Shown here: piece by piece, positions 40,414-48,305 of the stretch
How positions within the stretch are numbered: the first letter of the stretch is position 1
How the letters are laid out: each line of letters starts with the position of its first letter
Source of the DNA: Leptolyngbya sp. FACHB-261
GTDB taxonomy: Bacteria; Cyanobacteriota; Cyanobacteriia; FACHB-261
DNA: 64,000 bases
NCBI RefSeq assembly: GCF_014696065.1
Contig: NZ_JACJPL010000026.1
Location: 372,001 to 436,000 of the forward strand
Direction: 5' to 3'
Notes under the pieces: model-generated
Told to the model about the DNA's origin: nothing
Databases searched by the model: none
What the model saw: only the letters and a program-made list of their open reading frames with translations
Made by a program: the position numbers and the translations under genes

Positions 40414-40565
40414 GATCGTGCTCTACGTTGGTCCTAAAGACTAATTTTACCTAATCTTAATCTGGCCTTATCCTATCTTAATTTGAACTTAATCAAGTGC
40501 GTCTTAACCTATTTTTAAATCGAGCGCCGGATAGCCGTCTTTAACAAGGGTTCGTTGTTATCTCC

Positions 40566-41300
40566 ATGATCTCTGTTTCCCCTAGAAAAATCACTCAATT
40601 TCTAGTCTATGTAGTGGCAGGTTTAACCTTCGCCAATATCGCTGCACAATTTTGCAAATACTTTTTGGGCCGTCCCTATTTGTTTGGTCTGGTGCCATTG
40701 TTTGATACTGATATTGAAGCCAGTATTCCTACCTGGTATTCTTCCGTGGCATTGCTGTTTTGTGCCCTTCTTTTGGCCCTCATTACCCTGATCAGAAAAC
40801 AGATAAATGACCGCTTTGTGTTGCACTGGGGAATTCTGTCCTTTATCTTTTTGTATTTGTCTTGCGATGAGGCTTTGAGCATTCACGAAAAGGCGATCAG
40901 ACCCCTACGTTCTGCGCTCAATACCAGTGGTTTGCTTTACCAGGCGTGGGTTATTCCTGGTATCGCTTTTGTGCTGCTGGTGTTGTTGGTGTATCTGAAA
41001 TTTCTTGCCGCTTTGCCCCCCAAGACTTTGCGCTTGTTCTTGATCTCAGGGGCGATCTATTTGGCTGGCGCGCTTGGTATGGAGTTGGTGGGGGGCTACT
41101 ACTCAGAACTCCACGGCGAAGAGAATATCGCTTATGCCATGATCACGACCCTCGAAGAGTGCTTGGAGATGCTAGGCATTGTTGCATTCATCTATACGCT
41201 GCTCTCTTACATTAGCGTTCAGGTTGAAGGCTTTCAGCTTGACAATAGCCTCACCGTCCAAGACCAGGCTCAAAACCAGAATCCTAGCTTGCTGAACTAG
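40566..41300 (+). CDS. Six-helix membrane protein, unknown function
   Basis: The 244-residue protein has about six hydrophobic segments (near 11-31, 57-77, 87-104, 125-147, 155-175 and 192-212). Conserved-looking charged positions lie inside or next to helices (LSCDEALSIHEK, MELVGGYYSELHGEE, TTLEECLEMLG). Membrane-embedded acidic and His residues of this kind recall metal-binding or hydrolase-like membrane proteins, but I do not recognise the family. It is followed by a convergent GST gene 7 bases away. Confidence 0.75.
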   Translation: MISVSPRKITQFLVYVVAGLTFANIAAQFCKYFLGRPYLFGLVPLFDTDIEASIPTWYSSVALLFCALLLALITLIRKQINDRFVLHWGILSFIFLYLSCDEALSIHEKAIRPLRSALNTSGLLYQAWVIPGIAFVLLVLLVYLKFLAALPPKTLRLFLISGAIYLAGALGMELVGGYYSELHGEENIAYAMITTLEECLEMLGIVAFIYTLLSYISVQVEGFQLDNSLTVQDQAQNQNPSLLN

Positions 41301-41307
41301 AGGTTCT

Positions 41308-41910
41308 TCAGGGAACTGCCATTCCCTTTTGCACGGCTGGCCGTTGTTGCACAGCCTCGACCCAGCGTTTGAGATTGGGATGCTCGTCGAGGGTCAAACC
41401 CTGAGACTCATAGATTGCTACCCAGGGGTAAGTTGCAACATCGGCGATTGAATAATCGCCACAGATGAATTCGTGGTCTTTGAGCTGGCGGTCGAGCACT
41501 CCGTAAAGACGTAGGGTTTCTTTGGTATAGCGCTCAATCGCGTAGGGAATTTGCTCTGGCGCAAAGCGCTTAAAGTGATTGAGTTGGCCAAACATAGGTC
41601 CTACGCCGCCCATCTGAAACATCAGCCATTGCACAACGGTGTAGCGGGCCTTAGGTTCGGTCGGTAATAACTGCCCGGTTGTCTCTGCGAGATAGATCAG
41701 AATTGCACCGGACTCAAATACGGTGATGTCTGTGTCTCGGTCCACGATGGCTGGAATCTTGCTATTGGGATTAATGGCAACAAACTCAGGCTTAGATTGA
41801 TCACCCTTAGTGATGTCAATGCGGTGGGCGGTATAAGGCAACCCCACCTCTTCCAACATGATTGAGGCTTTGCGTCCGTTTGGCGTGGTGAAGGTATAAA
41901 GATCGATCAT
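41308..41910 (-). CDS. Glutathione S-transferase family protein (YfcG/nu-like)
   Basis: The 200-residue protein has an N-terminal thioredoxin-like domain ([20 protein letters not shown], then [13 protein letters not shown] and [13 protein letters not shown]) and an all-helical C-terminal domain. TPNGRK near the N-terminus and FESGAIL, which binds the glutathione gamma-glutamyl part, match YfcG-like enzymes that reduce disulfides of glutathione. ATG 41910 was chosen because the fold starts there; an upstream in-frame start at 41931 adds 7 residues. Confidence 0.92.
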   Translation of the reverse strand: MIDLYTFTTPNGRKASIMLEEVGLPYTAHRIDITKGDQSKPEFVAINPNSKIPAIVDRDTDITVFESGAILIYLAETTGQLLPTEPKARYTVVQWLMFQMGGVGPMFGQLNHFKRFAPEQIPYAIERYTKETLRLYGVLDRQLKDHEFICGDYSIADVATYPWVAIYESQGLTLDEHPNLKRWVEAVQQRPAVQKGMAVP

Positions 41911-42088
41911 GCGCTGCCCTCTAGAGTTCACTAGGAGTTCACTTCCAGGTTACTGAATTTAGGCAAAAGCGCTGATTTCACTACTGGTCTCAACGGGGAT
42001 AACCGGAACAATGCTAGGATAAATCAGCTTTTCTGATGCGCAACAGGGGCGGCACTGGGCAGAGTGTCACTCCGAATCCAGAGCACTT

Positions 42089-43144
42089 ATGACGAACCGA
42101 GGCAAACTAACCGAAGCGATTGCAACCTACAAAAAGGTTGCTCAGTCCAATCCCAATTCTGTTGAAGCTTATTTGCGCTTAGGCAATTCCCTGGAAATTC
42201 AGGGCAATCTGGGCGAAGCGATCCGAGCGTACAATCGAGCCCTGCAACTCAATCCGAAGCTAGGCGAAGCTCACATAAAGCTAGGCAATGTTCTAGAAGA
42301 GCAGGGCAACCTGGCGGATGCAGTTAAGGCTTACAAGAGAGCCATTAAGTGCAAACCCAATGATGTGATTGCCCTGACTGTTTTAGGTCACGCACTGCGC
42401 AAGCAAGGCAACTTGACTGCTGCGGTGGAAGCCTATAAACGAGCGACCAAAATCGATGCCAAGCAGGTTGATGCCTTTGTGGGTATGGGAACCGCACTCA
42501 TCGAACTGGGTAGCATGGCCAAGGCAGTGAAAGCCTTTAAAGCAGCAGTTCAGCTCAACCCCAACGATGCCGAATCCTATCTGAATCTGGGCGTTGCCTT
42601 AGAAGATCAGGGTGAATTAGTTGAGGCGATTGCGGTGTACGAACGGGCGATTCAACTCGACCCCAACAACATCGATGCTTACAACAATTTAGGCATTGCT
42701 TTAGAGACTCAGGGCAACTTTTCTAGAGCAATTACCACCTTTAATAAGGCGCTCCAACTCAGCCCAGATGATGCTGAGGTGTACTACAACCTGGCATTAG
42801 CATTCTATAACCAGGGCAATCTGACTCAGGCGATTGCCACCCTCAACAAAGTGGTTCAACTGAACCCGTTGGATGCAGAAGCTTATGCTCAGTTGGGCGT
42901 GGCTCTGAACAAGCAGGGCAATCCGACTGAGGCCACGGCTGCGCTTAACCGAGCGGTTCATATTAAGCCGGATAGCGCGGAGATCTACTGGAAGCTCGGC
43001 ACGGTCTTGAACCAGCAGGGCCAAAAGCCTGAAGCCTTGGCTGCTCTTAAGAAGGCCAGAGAACTTTACCGCGCCGAGGGTGAACTAGACACAGTCGATG
43101 AACTCGACCAGCTGATGCAACGGCTGCCGGCTAGTTGGGGCTGA
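42089..43144 (+). CDS. Tetratricopeptide-repeat protein
   Basis: The 351-residue protein is almost wholly TPR: about ten 34-residue units of the pattern AxxxLGxxLxxQGxxxEAIxxYxxAIxLxPN, from residue 1 to 335. There is no signal peptide or enzymatic domain, so it is a cytoplasmic scaffold for protein-protein contacts. The partner is unknown. The gene begins at the first ATG and lacks a strong ribosome site. Its neighbours, GST and panB, are both on the other strand. Confidence 0.9.
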   Translation: MTNRGKLTEAIATYKKVAQSNPNSVEAYLRLGNSLEIQGNLGEAIRAYNRALQLNPKLGEAHIKLGNVLEEQGNLADAVKAYKRAIKCKPNDVIALTVLGHALRKQGNLTAAVEAYKRATKIDAKQVDAFVGMGTALIELGSMAKAVKAFKAAVQLNPNDAESYLNLGVALEDQGELVEAIAVYERAIQLDPNNIDAYNNLGIALETQGNFSRAITTFNKALQLSPDDAEVYYNLALAFYNQGNLTQAIATLNKVVQLNPLDAEAYAQLGVALNKQGNPTEATAALNRAVHIKPDSAEIYWKLGTVLNQQGQKPEALAALKKARELYRAEGELDTVDELDQLMQRLPASWG

Positions 43145-43191
43145 GCCAAACGGTCTGAGCCGGGAAAACTGTCTTGCCCAGGAAAACTGTC

Positions 43192-43971
43192 CTAGCCAGG
43201 AAAGCGGCGTTCGCGAACATCATCGCTAAAGCGCTTAACGGCGTCGGTCATGGTTTCGCGCAGGTTGGCGTAAGCCCTGGCGAAGGGGGGACGCCACTCC
43301 GATAGGCCCAGCAGGTCGTGGGTGACTAATACCTGGCCATCGCAGTGAGGACCGGCACCGATGCCGATGGTGGGAATGGCGAGGGTCCGCGAGATCTGCT
43401 GGGCCAGTTCTGGGGGCATGTGTTCCAGGACAATAGAAAAGGCACCAGCTTCCTCTAGGGCTTTGGCTTCATTGAGCAGGCGCGATTGCGACTCGGCATC
43501 GGTGCCCTGTTTGCGATAGCCGCCGACCTGATTTACGGACTGAGGTGTAAGCCCGATGTGGCCCATGACCGGGACGCCCATTTGCACCAAGTAGCGAACG
43601 GTTTGCACGATCTCGGTGTGTCCGCCTTCTAGCTTGACGGCTTGTGCTTCGGCTTCTTTGAGAGCACGTCCGGCGGAGTGCATGGCCTGTTGGGGGCTTT
43701 CCTGGTAACTGAGGAAGGGGAGATCGACGACCAGGAAGGCTTGAGTTACGGCCCGACGTACGGCTTTGGCATGGTGGAGGATCTCATCCAAGGTGATCGG
43801 CAGGGTTGAGGTGTAGCCGAGGGCGACCATTGCCAGACTGTCGCCAACCAGCAGCAAATCGACGCCACACTGGTCGAGCACTTGAGCAGAGGAGAACTCC
43901 CAAGCGGTGAGGGCAACGATCGGTTTCCCTTGCTGCTTGCAGCGCTCGAAATGGTGGATGTTGATAGGCAT
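43192..43971 (-). CDS. panB: 3-methyl-2-oxobutanoate hydroxymethyltransferase
   Basis: The 259-residue TIM-barrel has the family motifs [33 protein letters not shown] (Mg-binding Asp), [23 protein letters not shown] and [17 protein letters not shown]. It makes ketopantoate from 2-oxoisovalerate and methylene-tetrahydrofolate, the first committed step of pantothenate and CoA synthesis. TAGGAG lies about 8 bases before ATG 43971. The length is normal. Confidence 0.96.
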   Translation of the reverse strand: MPINIHHFERCKQQGKPIVALTAWEFSSAQVLDQCGVDLLLVGDSLAMVALGYTSTLPITLDEILHHAKAVRRAVTQAFLVVDLPFLSYQESPQQAMHSAGRALKEAEAQAVKLEGGHTEIVQTVRYLVQMGVPVMGHIGLTPQSVNQVGGYRKQGTDAESQSRLLNEAKALEEAGAFSIVLEHMPPELAQQISRTLAIPTIGIGAGPHCDGQVLVTHDLLGLSEWRPPFARAYANLRETMTDAVKRFSDDVRERRFPG

Positions 43972-44085
43972 AGCGAGCTCCTACTGCACTCCTTTCATCC
44001 TCCCACGGGTCTGTGGTCCTGGAATGTTCTCAATGGTTCTAGCTGAGGGGGCTAGGGCTGAGGGCGGGTCTGGTATGGCCTCTGG

Positions 44086-44394
44086 CTAGGGATTGCGCAG
44101 GGCGTCTCGGACTAGTCGTTCGCGTAGGTCATAGAGAGGGATGGGCAGGGAGTTGGTGACCGGGGGTTGGCTGCGCCGGACGTATTCGCTGGCGGCCAGG
44201 ATGTCGAGCAGATGGGTGGCTTCAGGTTCGCGCAGGCCGGTTCTGAGGATGAGCAGGGACAGGGGGGCGTGGGCTTTGAGGCTGCGGGCATCGGTGTAGT
44301 TGGCGATCACCAGCAGGAGCAGTTTGGTTTGGGACGAGAGATTTAGCTCACGGGTGATGTGGTCCCAGAGCTGGACACGGATGCGGGAAGACAT
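44086..44394 (-). CDS. Small protein with possible winged-helix region, unknown function
   Basis: From ATG 44394 the 102-residue product reads VQLWDHITRELNLSSQTKLL, then LLVIANYTDARSLKAHAPLS and LDILAASEYVRRSQPPV. The helical periodicity is like a small winged-helix or replication-initiator-like domain, but no family is certain. The same frame runs open upstream to 44853, but that part is Pro/Ser/His-rich and overlaps another ORF that is more protein-like. It follows the two-stop ORF at 44454-44828 by 59 bases on the same strand. Confidence 0.55.
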   Translation of the reverse strand: MSSRIRVQLWDHITRELNLSSQTKLLLLVIANYTDARSLKAHAPLSLLILRTGLREPEATHLLDILAASEYVRRSQPPVTNSLPIPLYDLRERLVRDALRNP

Positions 44395-44453
44395 GGGTTT
44401 GTTTTGGATAGTGGTTTGATGGGGCTTGGGGCAGGTTGCGCAGTTATGCGCCC

Positions 44454-44828
44454 TTACGGTGTGGGTTGAGTCTCTTGGCGCAGTTGCCAATGGCACAGCT
44501 GCCAATGGCAACTGCGCCAGAGGTGTCGCCAGTGGTTGAGGATAGGTTCGGGATAGATGAAGCGTTGGAGTTCCGCTTTGAGGACTTGGGCGAACCAGGG
44601 CAAGACGCGTAGGTCGGCGCAGGCTTGGATGGTTTGGCTGATGCGCTCGCTCTATTGGGCGAAGGCGCGATAGCTGATGGATTGGCCACCGCGATCTTTG
44701 CGGTGGATGAAGAGTTAGTGGGGCCAGTGTTCGATGCGGCAGATCTGGTATTCGGGAATGTTTAGAAAGCGGACAATTTGCGCAAGCGAAATGTTGAGCT
44801 GCGGCTGAAGAACATGCGTCAGGTGCAT
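44454..44828 (-). pseudogene. Unrecognised 125-codon ORF with two in-frame stops
   Basis: From ATG 44828 the frame reads LTHVLQPQLNISLAQIVRFL, then IPEYQICRIEHWPH, stop TAA (44717-44715), LFIHRKDRGGQSISYRAFAQ, stop TAG (44654-44652), SERISQTIQACADLRVLPWF, and continues to TAA 44456-44454. The protein-like composition persists through both stops. Each could come from a Gln codon by a single C-to-T change (CAA to TAA, CAG to TAG). I do not recognise the family; the start looks like a short helix-turn-helix. Most likely a recently inactivated gene. Confidence 0.55.
44476..44519. repeat. 14-bp inverted repeat with inner dyad
   Basis: TGGCGCAGTTGCCA (44476-44489) pairs with 44506-44519; the 16-base spacer itself contains TGGCA/TGCCA. 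It lies at the 3' end of the two-stop ORF, where it encodes the doubled CHWQL. It could fold as a terminator-like stem but has no T run. Confidence 0.7.
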
Positions 44829-45155
44829 GGCGAACTCTGCTAAAAGATGGCAAGTTTTTTTGAAGAGGGCAGCTTAGAAAACCGCCCCCGACTCTTTAGA
44901 ATCCGCGCCTTTTCAGCTGCCCGAGCCATCAGAGATGGAGAGGCGTTGCAGTGTAAACTACCGTGAGCCTCTGGGCTGGTTCGTTCAGCTTAGGGGTTAG
45001 CCGCCTGGGAGTTGTCCAGTAGCTCCCAAGCGGTGCTTCATCGACCGAGCTGATTCAAGACATTGCACCTACTTAAAGTTTTGCGCAAGCGGTTTTCGTT
45101 GGTTTGGTAACTAGGGTTGCTTAGGGTCTGTTGAATCGAGCTTGAATCTGGAAAT
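44829..45155. other. Intergenic stretch, nothing recognised
   Basis: About 330 bases separate the two-stop ORF from the fragment at 45156. I see no gene or clear regulatory structure. Confidence 0.4.
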
Positions 45156-45365
45156 CTACGCTGCGGTTTCAAATAACTTCTGCCCCTGTTCCACTGCTTC
45201 TAAAAGGCTTTCGTTCTGGGTTGTTTGGTAGAGGTGGGTGAGCTTTTGAAGCGTAATTCTTACCCTGTATTCGTTATCAAATACAGCAAAGAGTGCCAAT
45301 GCCTTCAGCAAATACAATTCGATCTGCCCGGTAGGGGTGCGGTCTTTGCACCCGAGAAACCTCAA
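45156..45365 (-). pseudogene. Helical C-terminal fragment, possibly from a TPR-like protein
   Basis: The frame ends with LALFAVFDNEYRVRITLQKL, then THLYQTTQNESLLEAVEQG, which has the feel of the last helices of a TPR or CHAT-type protein (RVRITLQxLxxLYQxTxxxxLLExxxxG). Its first 15 residues are encoded by palindromic repeat A (45330-45369), so the true N-terminal part has been displaced. It may once have been joined to the heptad ORF upstream at 45417-45776. Function is unknown. Confidence 0.4.
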
Positions 45366-45474
45366 CTGCCCGCCATTGTTGATGTGACCCTCACTCAGGG
45401 CACGGAGACCGTGCCCCTACAGCCCGATTTGTCTGGTAGGGGTGCGATCTCCGCACCCGAGAAGCCTCAACTGC
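45330..45474. repeat. Cluster of GTAGGGG-type palindromic repeats
   Basis: Copy A (45330-45369) and copy B (45435-45474) agree at 36 of 40 bases, share GGTAGGGGTGC at the left, and contain a GGGTGC/GCACCC stem. Between them, 45398-45416 is an 8-bp palindrome (GGGCACGG with CCGTGCCC, 3-base loop) followed by CCTAC. Such GTAGGGG...hairpin units are widespread interspersed repeats in filamentous cyanobacteria. Confidence 0.75.
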
Positions 45475-45776
45475 TCGTCATTAAGCCTAAATTCCTCATT
45501 AATGAGCCTCCGAGCTTCATTCAGGAACCTTAGAACCTCAGTAAAGAGCCTCCGAGCTTCATTCACGAACCTTAAAACCTTATTAATGAACCTCTGAGCT
45601 TCATTCACGAGGATCAGAACCTCATTAAAGAGACTTGAAGCTTCATTAATGAGCCTCAGAACCTCTCTAGTGAACCTCAAAGCCTCATTCACGAGGATCA
45701 AAGCCTCATTAATGAGTGTCAGGACCTCATTTACAAGGGTTGAAGCCTCTCGCACGAGGATCCCCGGTGATTTCAA
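45417..45776 (-). CDS. Heptad-repeat (coiled-coil) protein encoded by a 21-bp array
   Basis: The 119-residue frame consists largely of seven-residue units of the type (A/V)LR(L/F)(I/V/L)NE, repeated about 14 times, for example EVLRFLNEARRLINEEF. Leu/Ile/Phe/Val positions recur every 3-4 residues, so it should form one long amphipathic coiled-coil helix. It starts at TTG 45776 and has no clear ribosome site; the end, after the array, is made by palindromic repeat B. The plus strand over the array has stops, so the minus frame is favoured. I do not recognise a family, and it may be a repeat without function. Confidence 0.45.
   Translation of the reverse strand: MKSPGILVREASTLVNEVLTLINEALILVNEALRFTREVLRLINEASSLFNEVLILVNEAQRFINKVLRFVNEARRLFTEVLRFLNEARRLINEEFRLNDEQLRLLGCGDRTPTRQIGL
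45474..45767. repeat. 21-bp tandem array, 14 units
   Basis: Units begin every 21 bases from 45474 to 45747 without slipping phase. Plus-strand units alternate between CTCATTAATGAGCCT-like and TTCATTCACGAACCT-like forms, giving a partial 42-bp higher-order period. The exact 3x7 period keeps the minus-strand frame open and encodes heptads. Confidence 0.9.
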
Positions 45777-45875
45777 TCGCCCGGCTCATCTCATCAACCT
45801 GTCACTAGAACCACCCTGGTAGACTATGAAGCGGCCAAAGGCCACCCAACCCTAACCCCGCAACATGGCACAGGT

Positions 45876-46196
45876 ATGGCAGACCTCAACCGCCAAGATC
45901 TGGTTCGTAACATGGTTGATCAGGTTGATGGGCTGAGCCACTCCCTTGCCTCAGCTAGCCTCGATGCCCTGATCACCACTCTGACAGATGCCCTCAGCCA
46001 GCACAAAAGCGTAACCTTAAGCGGCTTTGGCACTTTTAGGGTGCGCTACCGACGGCCCCGTTCCGGCATTCATCCTCGGACCCGTGAGCCCCTGACCATT
46101 CCAGGTGCTTACGTCCCTGCGTTTGTCCCCGGACCCACGCTCTGTCAACGACTCCAATCCTCCAATCCTCAACCCCTGCCTTCTGATCCCCTATGA
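45876..46196 (+). CDS. HU/IHF-type DNA-binding protein
   Basis: The 106-residue protein matches HU: N-terminal helices (LNRQDLVRNMVDQVDGLS), then LTDALSQHKSVTLSGFGTF, and the DNA-binding arm RVRYRRPRSGIHPRTREPLTI. The arm and the final PAYVPAF-like strand (AYVPAFVPGPTL) fit, with about 12 extra C-terminal residues. It should bend and compact DNA. It ends in a 4-base overlap (ATGA at 46193-46196) with the Get3d-like ATPase gene, so translation is likely coupled. Confidence 0.9.
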   Translation: MADLNRQDLVRNMVDQVDGLSHSLASASLDALITTLTDALSQHKSVTLSGFGTFRVRYRRPRSGIHPRTREPLTIPGAYVPAFVPGPTLCQRLQSSNPQPLPSDPL

Positions 46197-47290
46197 GCCT
46201 GATACTGACCTTTTTGGGAAAAGGCGGCGTTGGCCGCACCACCATCGCGATTGCTGCTGCTAAAGCGCTCAGTGCGCAGGGCAAACGCGTACTACTGGCC
46301 CATCAACAAGCCGGTCCAGGGCTCAGCTTGCTTTTAGGGCAGCCAGTCAGCGCTCAAATCCAAGAAATCAGCCCCAACTTCAAAGCGATCCAGCTCCAGG
46401 GCACCGTCCTGTTAGAGCAGAGCTGGGAAGAAGTCAAAAAACTCGAAGCCCAGTACCTGCGCACGCCTTTCTTCAAAGAAGTCTACGGGCAGGAACTGGG
46501 CATCCTGCCTGGCATGGACAGCGCCCTGGCGCTCAATGCTCTGCGCGAATACGACGCCACCGGCCAGTACGATGTCATTCTCTATGACGGCCCTGGTGAC
46601 AACGTCAGCCTGCGCATGCTGGGAACTCCAGAGATTCTGAGCTGGTATATCCGTCGCTTCCGCAAGCTATTCACCGACTCCGACTTTGGCCGCAACCTGA
46701 TGCCGGTGATCCAACTCGCCAGCACCACCGTGCTCAACGTCAACTGGCCCGGCGACGGCATCGACAAGCAGACCAACCAAGTCAACAACATGCTGGAGAA
46801 CGGACGACAGGCCGTTTCAGACCCCAGTCGCATGGCCGCTTACTTGGTCACCAGCACCGACGCCGCCAGCATCGCCACCGCCCAGTACCTCTGGGGCAGC
46901 GCTCAACAAATCGGCCTAACCGTGGGTGGTACCCTACTCAATCGATCTGAGGACAGCGGCAGCCTGGGCGATGCCTTCAATCCGCTCACGGCTTACGCCC
47001 TGCCCAACATCGAACCCGGCAACTGGCAACCCCTGGTTGATGCCCTGCCCGACCTGACCCAAACCGCCAGTGCCCCCAAGCCGGTCACAATCAACCTGGC
47101 CCAAAAAACCGTTAGCCTCTTTCTGCCAGGCTTCGACAAAAAGCAAGTCAAGCTCACCCAGTCTGGGCCAGAAGTCACGATTGATGCAGGCGATCAGCGC
47201 CGCAACCTGTTTCTGCCTCCCGAACTGAGTGGTAGAAAGGCTACAGGCGCCAAATTCCACGAAGGACACCTGATCGTCTCCTTCGGCTAA
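46193..47290 (+). CDS. Get3d-like ArsA/Get3 ATPase with C-terminal alpha-crystallin domain
   Basis: The 365-residue protein has an N-terminal deviant Walker A (FLGKGGVGRTTIAIAAAK), a switch region (VILYDGPGD) and helical client-binding segments, then a C-terminal beta domain (about 285-365: TVSLFLPGFDKKQVKLTQSG) of the alpha-crystallin/HSP20 type. This layout is the Get3d group of cyanobacteria and plastids, a relative of tail-anchored-protein targeting factors whose client is unproven. The second P-loop lysine is Arg (GVGRTT). I recall similar Arg forms in cyanobacterial relatives, so it may be a family trait. It is coupled to the HU gene. Confidence 0.85.
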   Translation: MSLILTFLGKGGVGRTTIAIAAAKALSAQGKRVLLAHQQAGPGLSLLLGQPVSAQIQEISPNFKAIQLQGTVLLEQSWEEVKKLEAQYLRTPFFKEVYGQELGILPGMDSALALNALREYDATGQYDVILYDGPGDNVSLRMLGTPEILSWYIRRFRKLFTDSDFGRNLMPVIQLASTTVLNVNWPGDGIDKQTNQVNNMLENGRQAVSDPSRMAAYLVTSTDAASIATAQYLWGSAQQIGLTVGGTLLNRSEDSGSLGDAFNPLTAYALPNIEPGNWQPLVDALPDLTQTASAPKPVTINLAQKTVSLFLPGFDKKQVKLTQSGPEVTIDAGDQRRNLFLPPELSGRKATGAKFHEGHLIVSFG

Positions 47291-47315
47291 CGCCTGCTGT
47301 ATTGATGCTTTTAGA

Positions 47316-47387
<72 letters not shown>

Positions 47388-47450
47388 TCGTTTGCCAGAG
47401 AGCAAAGCTCTCAAGCCTTAATCAGGTTAACACGTTGCCTTGCACATCGT

Positions 47451-48305
47451 TCAAGGTCGCCAGAGATAATCAGCCACCGATTGAGACACAGGCTGGGGCA
47501 AATCCGGTACCGCCCCAACACTGAGCAAAACGCTACGCTGCCGCACATCAGGCAGACGCCGAGCCACCCGTGAGGGAATGCCAAACCCATAGGCAATGTG
47601 GCTGCTACCAGCCAGCACCACTACCAGACCTTGGGGCTGTGCCCGCACGGTGTCTGCAACTGTCTCAGCCATCGTCTCATCCCACAAAATTTGAGCTGTG
47701 AGAAAGTTGGTGAACGCTGCACTCCGACGGGTATTGGGTGCGTGCGCCTCAAAGCTCCTTTGCAGCCAGGCTCGATAGGGGCCATCCCTGTCCACCTGGA
47801 TTTCACGCGGTAGCTGACCCCGCAACTCGGGAGAAACTGCTGCCAAGCCCTGTCGAGCTACCATCCGGGTCAGTTCTATAGGCGCGTTGAGCGCAATCAG
47901 GGGCAGGTTATGCTGACGTGCAAACTCCAGAATCGGCACAATCAGCTGCCAATCGAAGCCCCAGCGCTGGTCGTATTCGCTCAGCTGCCGCAGTTGCTCT
48001 AGCGTGATTTCTCCCCGTCGGTAGCGATCAAGCTGCGGCTGAAACGGACGCTGAAACATCTCTAGGCCAATCGCCAACCGAGGCTGACGCTGGTACAGTT
48101 GCTCCAGAATTTCTAGCTGCGCCCGGTGGTCTTCGACGCTGTCATGGGTTTCACCCAGATAAACCACTTGGGCCTTAGCCAGATCTGTGATCACTTGCTC
48201 AGCACTCTGGCCCTGTCGCTCGGGCAACCTCAAAGGCTCAGCCATCGCTACCAAGCTGGGGAGCCACAAGCCACTGCAAAGCAGAAGAGTCAACAGCCAG
48301 CGCAT
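47451..48305 (-). CDS. ChaN-like (haem-uptake/Tiki-fold) exported protein
   Basis: From ATG 48305 the 284-residue protein has a signal peptide (LLTLLLCSGLWLPSLVAMA) and a ChaN-like domain with VVYLGETHDSVEDHR, then LAIGLEMFQRPFQP and VVLAGSSHIAYGFGIPSR. GETHD and the GSSHIAYG histidine are the family signature. In Campylobacter ChaN binds haem; related folds are metalloproteases. Function here is unproven. The signal lacks a lipobox. The ATG overlaps the stop of the upstream ADP-ribosylglycohydrolase-like gene by one base, so the two form an operon. Confidence 0.85.
   Translation of the reverse strand: MRWLLTLLLCSGLWLPSLVAMAEPLRLPERQGQSAEQVITDLAKAQVVYLGETHDSVEDHRAQLEILEQLYQRQPRLAIGLEMFQRPFQPQLDRYRRGEITLEQLRQLSEYDQRWGFDWQLIVPILEFARQHNLPLIALNAPIELTRMVARQGLAAVSPELRGQLPREIQVDRDGPYRAWLQRSFEAHAPNTRRSAAFTNFLTAQILWDETMAETVADTVRAQPQGLVVVLAGSSHIAYGFGIPSRVARRLPDVRQRSVLLSVGAVPDLPQPVSQSVADYLWRP

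Noticed and set aside
44454-44828. Decayed transposase
   Set aside because: The disturbed setting suggested it, but no DDE, Tyr or HUH motif and no terminal inverted repeats or target duplication were seen.
44395-44853. Upstream extension of the 44086 ORF to a 255-residue protein
   Set aside because: The extension is Pro/Ser/His-rich and lies out of frame over the more protein-like two-stop ORF; ATG 44394 was preferred.
45225-45533. 102-codon plus-strand ORF over the palindromic repeats
   Set aside because: Built from repeat units and antisense to the better-supported minus frames.
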